A DNA stretch of 64,000 nt from positions 4,154,001 through 4,218,000 of the forward strand of contig NC_063016.1 of the NCBI RefSeq assembly GCF_020509005.1, read 5' to 3'. Source of the DNA: Fulvia fulva (lineage: Eukaryota; Ascomycota; Dothideomycetes; Mycosphaerellales; Mycosphaerellaceae). The notes under the pieces were generated by a model. That model saw nothing but the letters and a program-made list of their open reading frames with translations, did not search any database and was not told the DNA's origin. The number at the start of each line of letters is the position of its first letter. Within the stretch, counting starts at the first letter, position 1. Both the position numbers and the translations under genes were made by a program. Shown here in pieces: positions 53,460 to 64,000 of the stretch.

Positions 53460-56400
53460 CCTCGACACGCTTAGTATTATCTAGTAAAACGTTAACTATA
53501 GTAAGGATATAGTCTAGAACCATTTCCTACACGAGGCGGACCCGCGCGTCTACTACGTCCTTATAATCTAGGAGCTATAGATTAACCTGTACTATAAGAG
53601 ACTAACGACCTACAAGTCACTAGGCTATACGACATGCCTACGAGGCGACGGTAGACCCCGTACGTGCTTCTATGTCAGCAAGGACATACTAGAATCCGAC
53701 TAGGAGGTAGTATACTACGTAGACGAAGAAGGCGGGGGCGGTATTACCTCCCTCTACGTAGGTAGCACCTAGATACACAACCTATATATACAACCGCTAG
53801 CCTCGAGGTCTAGCCGCGACCTAGGGGTCTGTAGACACCTAGACAGTACGCTTAAGAGACAAGGGTACCACATCGTAGTAGGAGACTTTAATATATACTA
53901 CCCTTCCTAGGAAAGCCTTATGTAGCCGTACCCTATAGCCGACGAAGTAATCGACTTGATAGCGAGCAACGCAATTGCCCTTAATACCCCGAAGGACCTA
54001 GGCACCTAGAAGAGAGGGGGACTCTAAGGCACGATCGACCTCTCCTAGATCTCGGATAGCTACTACTATATAGTAACCTACTATAGGATCGAACATAAAC
54101 TCGAGGCGTCGTTAGACTATATACTAGTCAGGACCTCTATTACGATATAGATATAACGTATACTAGCGAGAACCCCTAAGCCAAACTAGGGAAAGGCCTA
54201 CTAGGCTAACATCTAGGCGTACCTTAATAACTCCAAGAGGCTAGTCTAGATAGCGTAGTAGCAATACAATAGTAAAGACGAGATAGACGAAGCAGTCTAG
54301 GAGTTAATAGACGAAATAAGAAAAGCGACCTCACTTTACGTTCCGCTTACCTAACTAACGACATAGTCTAAACTATACTAGACGCCGGAGTACACTACGG
54401 TAGTAAGAGAAGCAAGGAGAGCCCGCCGGGTGTAGACGAGCAGCTATAGCGAGGAGGCCTAGAACGTATATAGAGAGGTATACTAACAGAAGAAAGCTAT
54501 AATACGAAGGGAGAAAGCAGTCGGCTAGAGGGCTATAGTAGAAGAAATCGCCGGTAAGCTAGAGAGGATGTAGAAGCTAGCGAAATAGGCCCGACAGGAC
54601 CCTATATAGGGCCCCTCCTTCTCTATCCTAGCGCTACAATCGCCTAGTGGCCCGGTTAGCGACCCCGAGGCCAAGGCGCGTCTACTAGCTAGTAAGTTCT
54701 TCCCGCCCCTAGTCGAGGCTAATCTAAGCGATATAAACAGCTCTACTCCCCTAGCCCCTAGCATCGCGGTCTAATAGGAGGTGTCCGAGGGAGAAGTTGC
54801 CGCTATACTAAGGAAGTTACCGGCGAAGAAAGCCCCGGGGCCGGATAGGATCCTAAACGAGCTACTAAAGAAGTGTAGAGATCAACTAGCCCTAGTAGTT
54901 ATAGCGATCTTTAACGCCTGCCTATAGATCGGATACTACCCGATAGCTTTTAAACAATCGACGATAGTAGTCCTACGTAAGCCGTAGAAGGAAGACTATA
55001 CGTAGGTGAAGTCGTACCGCCTAATTGCGCTCCTTAATACTCTTAGGAAGGCGCTTAAGAAGCTAGTTATAACGAGACTCTCCGAGGCGGTAGAGGAACA
55101 CTCCCTACTCCCGGACACCTAGATAGGTGCGCGCCTATAGCGATCGACGCTATCCGCGATAGAACTTATCACCTCTTAGGTAAAGGCTATCTAGTATAAG
55201 AATAGGGACAAGGTGGCTTCCTTACTTAGCCTAGACATATCGGGAGCCTTCGACTACGTGTTATACCCGCGGCTACTCTACATCCTAAGGTCGAAAGGAC
55301 TCCCTAAGTAGCTTATCAACTTCGTATAGTCCTACCTCTAAAACCGTAGTACGTCGATCCTAGTCGGCTAGTATAGAAGCCTATTTCAAGCAGTCTATAC
55401 TAGAATCCCGTAAGGCTTAACGCTAGTACCTATTCTGTTCCTCTTCTTTATAGCGACGCTACTCCTAGCCCTAGAATCCTAGAACACCGCTGCGAGCGGC
55501 TTCGTAGACGACACAAACATCCTAGCGTAGTCTTCCTCGACTAAAGAGAACTGTAGGCTACTAGAAGAGAAGCACAAGATCTGCGAGGACTAGGCTAGGA
55601 GGCACGGGGCTCGGTTTGCCCTAGAAAAGTACAATCTGATACACTTTACGCGCCGGCTACGGTTCCATAATATATAAGCTTCTATCTAGATATAGGGGCA
55701 CACTACTAACCCGGTAAATTAGCTTAGGATCCTCGGACTATAGGTAGACCCGGCGCTACGGTAGAGGAAGCACGTATAGGTAATATTACGGAAAGCTAAA
55801 CAGAATATAGCATTATACTAGAGGCTCACTACGTCTATATAGGGGGCGGACTTCCGGTAGTCACGACTTCTATATACGGCTATTATACGGCCGGTCCTTA
55901 CCTATAGTAGCTAAGTATAGTCCTTAGGCGAGAGGGCCTACCTATCGAAGGGACTCGTCGCGCCGCTAGCGAAGATCCAAAACCAATGCCTAAGGAAGGT
56001 CACCGGGGTATATAAGTCGATACTAACGAGGATACTTAAGCATAAGACCGCTATACCGCCGATCGACCTATACATCTAGGGACTACGGACCTCCTACTTA
56101 GGCAAGTCGGTATAATACCTAGTATAGAAGGTTATCGCTAGTATAGTCGTAAGGGCCCGCGAAGTAGTACTAGCGTATAAGGGCATTCGACCCGGAAACG
56201 AGCCGAACTACCGGGTAAGGGACGAATAGCTAGTAATACGATAGGAAGGTAAGAAATCGTTTGTAGAGCAACTATAGAAAGAGAGGTAGAACAACCAGGT
56301 TGTAGGGCATAGTAGACGCCCTTAGCCAGCGGGACAACCTAAGGAATAGCTATATTATAGCTACGTAAGCGGCCCGCTTAGACCCGCGCTACCGGCTTAC

Positions 56401-56594
56401 CTAAATAGGTAAAAGACGAGGTCGTAAAGCTCGTAAGCTTTATACTAGCGGAGCCTTATCTAGGCTCACTTCGGATAATAGACTACCCTAATTACCGCCG
56501 TAATAAGTTAGCTACGAAATCCGCGGTTAATTATACCTAAAGCTTATCTACTACTACCTTACGAGGGTATAGAGTAGTCTAGTAACCTAACTAC
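53446..56594 (+). pseudogene. L5 ORF2: endonuclease-RT, dead and truncated
   Basis: ATG 53446 overlaps ORF1's TAG 53457. Endonuclease and RT regions follow L2 closely; FVDDTNILA survives near 55500. The C-terminal finger region is lost to G_D. Confidence 0.8.
56350..56507. other. 158 bp insertion inside L5
   Basis: L2 and L3 run directly from GGAATGG/GGAATAG into (T)CAGCTAC/TTAGCTAC; L5 has 158 extra bases between these words. The insert contains GTAAGCGG...CCGGCTTAC able to form a hairpin. No target duplication or known family was recognised. Confidence 0.6.
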
Positions 56595-56754
56595 TATAAC
56601 GGTTTATAGTCGTGTTAATACAAAGTAGCTAGGTACGTAGGAAAGAGGAGCGCGAGGTACGCCGAGGCTATATATAAGCCGAGGTACTACGCTAGTACGC
56701 GCGGTTACGTAACCTACGTACTAGCTAGACATTTACTAGGCCTAGGGCCGTAAC
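56595..56754 (-). repeat. G_D 3' LTR
   Basis: 160 bp. Minus strand TGTTACGGCC ... CCGTTATA (ancestrally ACA), so 8 bp near-perfect inverted ends. Placed by the abrupt end of L5 similarity on one side and the G tract on the other. Confidence 0.65.
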
Positions 56755-56770
56755 ACTACCCCCCCCCCTC
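56755..56770 (-). promoter_or_regulatory. G_D polypurine tract
   Basis: Minus strand GGAGG plus a run of eight or more Gs, then TAG and the LTR start TGTTACGG. One of the longest G runs in the window and untouched by RIP, as expected since GpG is not a target. Confidence 0.65.
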
Positions 56771-56774
56771 CTTC

Positions 56775-57500
56775 ACAATCGCGCTCAGTCCCTTAAGCTC
56801 GTAGTATAGCCGCTATAAACGCGGCGTTATCCTCTATATTATCCTCTATACCGTCTATCTTATCTATCTTCGTTAGTCCGGTATCGTATTTATTAATCTT
56901 AGTATTATCGTATTCTCCGCGGTAGCTAACCTAGCCTATACGAGTCGTGATTTCGTTTCTATCGTAGCGATATATAAACTCCGCGAAGGAGTCCGTTATA
57001 GTAGCTATTACTTAAGTCGAGGAAGAGCTACGGTATCTATTACCGCTTAAGCTAGCGGTATATCCGTAGTTACCGAGTTAAGGGAAGTATACTACTTATA
57101 TTAACGTATATCCGGTACTTACCTACTAACGGTCATCTTTCTTAAAGTAGCCGCCTACGGGCTATTATAAGTACTAGTATTAGGTTCGTAATATATAACT
57201 ACCGGAAGAGCTATAGGTACCTACGCGAATAACTTACGTAGCCTACCTATAGTTACCGGGTTAGACGTAACTATTAACGAAGCGTTCGCGGCTAAAGCGT
57301 TTATTACTTCGCCGATTATAACGTCTTCGGGTATATCCTTATTAGGAATCTACCCTAGTAGCGGCGTAAAGCTAGCTAGCCTATTCTTCGTAGGATAGTT
57401 ATAGTAGAAGTCCGCGATAGAGGCGGTAGTAGTATCTATTAACTCCTCGGCGGGCTCCTAGGTAGGCTTACTATAACCTACCTATTATGTAAGGTATTTA
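56775..57500 (-). pseudogene. G_D C-terminal region, function unknown
   Basis: The minus strand reads with stops through ELIDTTTASIADFYYNY, VIIGEVINALAANASLIV, NPVTIGRLRKLF and ETKSRLV...ARLATAENTIILRLI. It sits downstream of integrase and ahead of the purine tract. I see no chromodomain and do not recognise the domain. Confidence 0.4.
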
Positions 57501-60500
57501 TACCTTTGTTCCTTCCTCCTACCGCGTAGCGCTAGGCCTAGCGGTAATGTACTCTTTACGTTAAGTACTATATCTAGAAGCTAATACGTACTTATATCTC
57601 CGTTATTATCTTCTACCTCGATCGGGGCCGGAGGTAGCTATACTTGTCCTAGTATTAGTACGTATATAGGTATAAGTAAGTTAGCGTAAAAGCCGTTATA
57701 GAGGTTACTTAGGGACCGAGGGAGGTCTAGACGGTACGTGTCGTATAGTAGCACCTTAGTAACTACGTATAGTCTAGTATAGCGGTAATTAAGTTTCTTT
57801 AAAAGGCGCTTAGTACGCTGGTTACGTATACTAAGGTATACTAGGTCTCCGACTTCGTACCGTAGTATAATCGTTCTATACTTATTAGTATATTTAGCTT
57901 ACGATACTTATACTATTACTATAGAGTCTCGTAGCTTATACCTAAGGTCTGTTATACGTTATACAAATACATTTATAGACTCTACGTCTAATCGCTATTT
58001 ATACGGAAGTAGTTATATAGGGAGGTTGAGTTTAGTATCTATATAACGTAGGTTCTTACTAATGTTCGCTATAAAAGGACTTACGCTAGTCGTTTCGGAG
58101 ACGTAGTCGTTTGTAGTGAACTCTATAAGTAGGAGCTAATCTAGCTAGTTATTATAAGCGTAACTAGTAAACGTACGTAGGTACTATTCTATTATCTTAT
58201 TAGTATTCTCGCTTTGACTATTAGTCTTAGGGTAATAGCCGGTTAAGATCTTACGCTTAATTTATAGTAACTCGTAGAGGCGTCCCTAGAAGGCTAATAC
58301 CTATTAAGGACTACGATCCGACGTGATTATCTTTAGTAGACTATGTCGGGAGAAGATGTACTTTACGTAGATATATACAATATACTCCGCTATTATTTCT
58401 AATACTAGGATGTAATACCGCTCCTTACCTAAACGGTCTATAACTATAAGTACGTTCTTATAGTACTAACTATCTACCGTATACTTAGCCCTTAGTAGTT
58501 CGATAACGAAGTCTAAGGCAACGTCGTCCTACGTGTCGAATAGGACTAGTAGTAGAGCAAGTAGTCTATATTAAGGTTTGTTAATACTACGGCTATTACG
58601 GTATATACGGTATACTCGTACAAAAGATCTAATGAACTGTGTTATTCGTAGCTATATATAGTAACGTAATACTAACCGGCTCGTAGTCATCTTACCGGGG
58701 TGTCCTATAGTAGGTATATTATAGAAGGCCTTAATAATACGTATACGTATAGTGTTTTCCTTATCTTCGGTAGGTAGGATAAAGAGACTATAACCGCTAT
58801 ATCTGTTCTTAATATAGATTATCCTATCGACTAGTATAGCGTGCTTATCGTCAATCTTGTTCTTTCGTAGTAGTTTAATAGGTTCGCCTACTACTAACTA
58901 GGTCGTAGCTTCGATTATATCGTCCTGTTCGTATAGCTTACTAATGTCGGCTAATAGCGCTTCGTCTATTACTACTCCTTCGACTTCAGATACGCTTAGC
59001 CGTAGGATTTAGCTAGCGCTAATAGATAAGAAGTGTTCTAGTTTAAGTTGTATACGATCCTACTATACGTACCGTGGATCTGATTTGTTATATAGAATCG
59101 CGTCCTATAAACGTCTAGTAAGGCTATCTAGTTTAGCTCCTTAAACACCTAGACGATATATAATCTTAAAGAAGAATTATAAGAGGAACTTGGCCTATCT
59201 TACTTGTCGTCTATTTAGTTACTTAGAAGTTATAAAGTATTCGAGGTTCTTATAGTCGCTATACACTAGTACTAGGTAGCCGCTTAGATCAGTAAAGTTC
59301 TTAAAGTCTAGTTCGTCGATATTACTAGCTATAAGTTCGGGCTTCTACTCTTTAAATACTTTAACGATAGCAAGTAGTTCCTTATTATAAATGTCGTAAT
59401 TACACTCCTACGGGCTTATCTTCTTAGATAGGTATACGATTGGCCTTAGGATGTTGTCCTTATCGTATTACGATAGGACCGTAGCCGTAATAAAGTCACT
59501 CGTATCCGTTTTAAGTACTATTCTACGTCCTAGGACAAACATTGCTAATATAGTGCCTTTAGTATTAGTAAAAGCTTGCTTTAGTCCGTCGAATGCCTTC
59601 TAACATTCCTCTATCTATTACTAAGGGCAGTCCTTCTTAGTTAGCTTTACTATAGGTAATACTATCTTACTATAGTCCTTAATAAAGCGCCGATAGAACC
59701 CGGAGAACCTATTAAACGTAAGGACATCTTTCACGTTTACTAGTATTCCCTATTTCCTTATAGCTTATACCTTAGCTAGGTCTATTGAGACTCCGTCCTT
59801 ACCGATAATAAGGCCTAGGTATTAAGTAGATTAGGTATAAAACTTATATTTAGTAATGTCAAGTTATAGGCCGGCTTTACTATATTTACGAAGTACCTTC
59901 TTAATCTACTCTATATACTCCTTAAGAGTATCGCTAAAGATAAGTATATTATCTAGGTATGCCGACGTAAAGTCGTTAAGGAACTCTCGTAGTATATTGT
60001 TAATATAAGACTAGAAAGTACTAGGGGCGTTATATAACCCGAATAGTATTACTAGGTATTTAAACTGTCTATATCGTGTTATAAATACGGTTAGCTATTC
60101 GGAGCCCTCTACTATTCTAATACGATTAAAAGCGGTAATAACATCTAGTTTAGTAAAGTACTTCTTACTAGTAATACGATTGAGTATGTCTTACATTAAG
60201 GGTATAGGATACCTAGACTTGATCGTACGTTTGTTAACTTATCTATAGTTAATATAGACTCTTAATCTACCTCCTAGTTTCTTAATAATAAGTACGGGTA
60301 ATAAAGTATCTACTCTACCTTCGTATCTACGAATACCCTTCTAGGCTAACTACTCTTAGACCTAGTACGCGATAACTTCGTCCTCCTAGTTTAATATCCG
60401 GTAGGGCCTACTAAAAGGCGGTATAGTTCCTAGCTTCAGCTTGATCTCGTAGTTAATACTAGGCCTATATAGTAGAAGCTCCTTTATATCTTGTTTAGAG

Positions 60501-61720
60501 AAGTAATATACAAATTCGTAATATATAGGGAGAAGGTGGTCCTTTAGATCGATAGTCTCCTCCTTCTTACGTATACATTTGTCTATATCGGCTTATATAT
60601 ATATCTTGTAGGTAGAGAGAGTCGGACTAACGCGTTACGCTACTAGTACGAACGCCGCTATACGTATATTAAGTCGCTCGATAGTCTTATTATTAGAAAG
60701 CATCCTATAGCCGGTATTAGGCGAGTATATTACTACATTACGTATATTACGGGCGCTTATAGCGTAGGTAGTAAGTAGGTCTATAGTACGTATATCGCTA
60801 GGTTACTATAGCTTGTTCTTATTAAAGATAAACATTATATATACCTCTACTCCTTTCCGCCTTACTATCTTCTTAATTACCTCCGCGCTAACTTCCTAGA
60901 TATCGATATCCGGTAGTATCGGCGTAGCTAGTTTCTTTTCGAATAATAGTTTAGCGGTTTACGGGCGTTCCTTTATAATTATATTAGAGGTTATAGTCTA
61001 GACAAAATCTATATCGTCGTCTTCTTCGATAGTAGCTTAATACGCTAGTCGGGTCTTTAGGGTAGGTTCGAAGGTCTACTTAGTAATTACCGGTTCCTAC
61101 TTATCGTTAATACTCTATACCTAGACTAGCTCGCTATCCTATAGGTAATACTCCTTATAGTACTCCGAGTCGAGGGTTATAGTGCCTAACGTAAAGTAGA
61201 TACCTAGCTAGTGTTTATTATACTAGGGCCTACCTAGTACGATGTTATACTCTAGATATATAACCTAGAAGGTTCTAGTCTCCTTATAACTATTGCCGAG
61301 TATAAGTTCTAGACTTATACGGTATTCTATCATTTCCGCGGCTATCGAGCCGTTTACTATCCTAAGGGCTAGTAGGTTATTAAGTTTGATTAAGGGCAGA
61401 TTATGTTTTTATATATAGGAGAAGTCGATATACTTAGAATTAGCACCGTTATTGAGGAAAGTAAATACATTTTGCCTATTAGCTATCCCTAGTATTACGA
61501 GGTATAAGCCGATAATAGGGTTATATTCTATTTCTACTATTCTAAGAATATATAATAATAGCTTAAGCCCTTCGGGTGGCTTTACTAGTAGTGCCTCTCC
61601 GTTATATCTTATATTCTCCTTTTTATATCTACTAGTTGTTACGCTTAAGTAGTAGACTAGGCATTTTCCGCCGGTAGTATAACGGTAGTACCGCTAGCGT
61701 TAGTACCTAGACGTACTAGT
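57500..61720 (-). pseudogene. G_D pol: protease, RT, RNase H, integrase
   Basis: With stops on the minus strand: protease FLNNGANSKYIDFSYI near 61450 (catalytic Asp now Asn), YNIVLGRP near 61230; RT FTKLDVITAFNRIRI, QFKYLVILFGLYNAPSTF and the active site AYLDNILIFS at 59948-59962 (YLDD with the last Asp to Asn, a G to A change); RNase H near 59400-59600 and integrase about 57900-58900. Co-linear with G_B, so each can help read the other. Confidence 0.8.
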
Positions 61721-61739
61721 ATCTCGTACTCGAATAGCT

Positions 61740-63640
61740 CGTAAGTACGCTACTATAGGCGGTGACCGGGCTTACGACACTTCTTATAGAGGCTCTTACG
61801 TATATAGCGAGTGTTCTTAGCTTCGTCTATAGTCTTACTAAGGCTACTCTTAAATAGTTTAGGTCGGGTAGACTAAGCCTTACGGGTCGGCTTATTAGAG
61901 CCTAAACCTACTAGCTTATTGTCCTTATTATCCTTATTACCGTCCTTCTTATCGTTCTTTAGCTTCTCGGAGCGTAGGTAGAGAGCGTCGAGGATCCTAA
62001 AGTCCTTATCTACCTAATAGAGATTGTCGATCATCTCTTATAACGATTCGGAACGGAAGTTAAGATGCTTATTAAGATAGCGGACAGTTAGCTTACGTTA
62101 TAGGTTATCTATCGCATCTTTACCCTTAAGGCCTAGGATGTTAGTATTCTAGCGCTACTTAGGGAAGAAGGTCTAGAAGCTGTCCTTATTATCTATCTTA
62201 AGGTTAGTTAGGCGATTACGAGCCCTACTAATTAGGTTACGGTCTCCGTATCGCTTAGCGAGTTCCTAGATAAGGTCGTTAATGCCCTTATACGTCTTCT
62301 TACTACTAGTTAGGCTACTAGAGATAGTAGGGATCTTTAGTCTAACTAGTTCCTAAGCATTACCTAGTAAGGCTAGTAAGTCGTATACGAACTTAAGTAC
62401 TACCTTATTATCGCGAAAGACCGTGTAGTCGATAATAGTCTCTAACTCGGAGAAGAACTTCTCGAGGGAGGGTCTAGATAGCTTACTATCGATAGTACCG
62501 ACGAACTTCTCTAGCTTATCTATACTACGCTAAGTCTTTAAGGGCTAGCTAAGGTCTAGATCGTACTTAACTAGAGACTCGAAGTCGTAGACTAGCTTCT
62601 TCTTCTTCTTAGAAGAGCGGCGATAAGCACGAGCATCGCTATCCGACTCCGAGTCCTTCTCTAACTCCTTAGATAACGGATCGGAGTCGTTACTATTATC
62701 CTTACGTATAGACTTCTTAGCCTTCTTTCTAGTAGTACGGCGAGCTACCTTGTCCTCCTCGTCCTTATTACTAGCTCTATTATTATCCTTATTATTATCC
62801 TTAGATAGGGTTCGGCCGTTCTATAGGGCACGACGCTATAATATAGCGCGAGATAGTAAGGATCGTACTTAAGAGCGGCCTCGGCGGTCTTCGAGTTACT
62901 TCTTAAGATTATCTACCTAAGTCTACTACGACTTATTAAGATGCTTAATATCGTTCTAGTAGGTTTAAGCTTCTATCTTATACGTATCGAGATCGAATTC
63001 GAGGGTCTTAATCTTCGAGTTATTATTAGATAACTACTAAAGTGCCTCCTTAGCTTACTTCTTTAGGGTGTCGTTCTTCGCGGTAAGTATACTAATCTCT
63101 ACGGACATTACTATATTCGATAATATATTAGGTCGGGCCTTTAGGTTATCGAGTTCCTTAACTAGGGTGTCGTATTTATTACGTATCTATTAGTCGTAAC
63201 TCTTCTATCTCCTAAGCTCTTACTCTACTTTACCTAACTACTCGTAGAGGATAGTCGCTATCTATATTACGTTCCTATACTCTTACTCGGCGCGTCCTAG
63301 GATAAAGTAGATAGCTACGGCGGTCTCGGGCTCTATTAGAAGCTTAACGAGCTAGTTAATATCGAGTTAAAGGAGGTCGTTTACGGGGATTCGGAGGGTT
63401 TTCGCGACTTATTATATATCCTCGCCCTTACCTTCCTCGGTCGCGCCGTCGTCGTCGTAGTCGACTACCGCTATAGTAACGCCGTTCTCGTCTTAGATCT
63501 CGTCGTCGTTTAGAAGGTCGTATAAGTTGAACTTACTAGGTAGGTTAGTAACTAGGCGCTATAAGTTCTCGAGTTTCTACTATATAGTGTCGTCGGTAGT
63601 CTACTACTACTCTTACGTTTATCCTTAAGTCTATATATTA
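61740..63640 (-). pseudogene. G_D gag remnant
   Basis: Minus strand: acidic and coiled-coil-like N-terminal part, a Lys/Asp-rich run (KNDKKDGNKDNKDNK near 61950), KNTRYIRKSLYKKCRKPGHR zinc knuckle near 61770. Long, charged, many stops. 63640-63801 upstream of it holds no readable feature. Confidence 0.65.
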
Positions 63641-63801
63641 TATATAGACTCGCGCTATACTACTAGTCGTATAGCTAGTAGCGAGCCTCGCTATCCTTAG
63701 GGTCGTACTATATTAGGTACTATTTAGCCTATAGTAGTCTCTTATACTAAGTCGCGCGTTTTTTATCGTACGCCGTAATCTCTTATTACGGTTATTATTA
63801 A

Positions 63802-63990
63802 TGTTAAACAGGTACGAGTTATATAGTAGTAGAAGACGGCGGATCACACAAAAGACAAAGAAGGACCTAATAGGATAGCGTATATCTATAAATAGTATCG
63901 CCGGTGTTAGTATAGGTAGATACTAGGTGTCCGGATGTTTACTAGCCTATAGGCTGGCAAACCCTAGTCACGTGATCTAGTCACATGACA
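63802..63990 (-). repeat. copia II 3' LTR, copy 2
   Basis: 189 bp, TGTC...AACA on the minus strand, full-length match to 9172-9360 and less RIP-mutated (keeps CACGTGA and CTGTTTAACA). The body of this copy lies beyond the right edge on the minus strand. Confidence 0.85.
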
Positions 63991-64000
63991 TACCTACACC
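63991..64000 (-). promoter_or_regulatory. copia II polypurine tract, copy 2
   Basis: Minus strand GGTGTAGGTA abuts the LTR, matching AGGTGTAGGTG at 9161-9171. Confidence 0.55.

Larger units (their letters stand above)
51970..56594 (+). mobile_element. LINE L5, subfamily A, 3'-truncated
   Basis: Plus-strand copy colinear with L2 from the 5' UTR (which shares ATCGATCTCT...CGCC with L2 and not with L3/L4) to about L2 position 14310, where the G_D LTR cuts it. More RIP-mutated than L2. ORF1 52192-53459, ORF2 from 53446. A 158 bp foreign segment lies at 56350-56507. 51970-52191 is 5' UTR. Confidence 0.85.
56595..63801 (-). mobile_element. Ty3/gypsy remnant G_D (minus)
   Basis: 3' LTR at the left (56595-56754), polypurine tract, C-terminal region, pol, and gag toward the right; the 5' LTR is missing where a copia II LTR begins. 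Same family as G_B. It was inserted into L5 and then heavily RIP-mutated. Confidence 0.75.

Noticed and set aside
63802..63990. This LTR as the 5' LTR of G_D
   Set aside because: It does not match the 3' LTR of G_D (56595-56754), but matches the copia II LTR at 9172-9360 together with the adjacent purine tract.

Overview
The window is a transposon graveyard from a filamentous ascomycete fungus (Pezizomycotina is an inference; no species is claimed). No host gene was found. Almost every base can be placed in a retrotransposon or DNA transposon, and most copies carry the signature of repeat-induced point mutation (RIP): CpA and TpG are nearly gone, TpA is in excess, CpG is kept, and stops inside old reading frames are almost all TAG or TAA (from CAG, CAA or TGG), hardly ever TGA. 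A RIP-type process, Tad1-like LINEs, a Fot1/pogo-type transposon and a chromovirus together point to a fungus. The setting looks like heterochromatin (pericentromere, subtelomere or accessory chromosome).

Layout. 1-1467: minus-strand LINE remnant (L1) plus unassigned RIP-mutated DNA. 1468-7084: Ty1/copia element (copia I, minus), lightly mutated, with two 232 bp LTRs. 7085-9360: heavily mutated second copia (copia II, plus) with its 189 bp 3' LTR. 9361-23063: gypsy remnant G_A (minus) split by LINE copies L2 (9827-14805, plus) and L3 (15354-20333, minus). 23064-41162: gypsy remnant G_B (plus) split by an intact chromovirus (23687-30659), a LINE of a second subfamily, L6 (32481-37342, minus), and a Fot1/pogo-like transposon (37501-39363). 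41163-51970: gypsy G_C (plus) split by LINE L4 (46065-51052, minus). 51970-56594: LINE L5 (plus). 56595-63801: gypsy G_D (minus), which cuts L5. 63802-64000: 3' LTR and polypurine tract of another copia II copy that continues past the right edge.

The one living gene set is the chromovirus at 23687-30659. It has identical-looking 427 bp LTRs, a perfect 5 bp target duplication, intact gag and pol, a textbook -1 frameshift site, and a candidate self-priming site next to the 5' LTR. It also carries an extra gene in antisense orientation between pol and the 3' LTR. That protein (235 aa) has a Zn2Cys6-like cysteine cluster, a long charged coiled coil and an acidic-hydrophobic tail, the layout of a Gal4-type fungal regulator. 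Each LTR holds two CGG-N6-CCG palindromes, a spacing typical of Zn2Cys6 dimer sites, plus a symmetrical 4+4 array of 9 bp units. A retroelement with its own regulator and matching LTR sites is the most promising candidate for an undescribed system here; it is an inference that needs binding data.

Other strong signals: a 1,184 bp block that is base-for-base identical between the otherwise diverged LINE copies L3 and L4 (gene conversion after RIP); four LINE insertions whose target duplications all begin with TATATA next to a CTAT-repeat tail; overlapping ORF1 stop and ORF2 start in two LINE subfamilies; and a copia primer-binding site that matches the anticodon arm of initiator tRNA-Met. Nesting and RIP load give a relative age order, with the chromovirus youngest.
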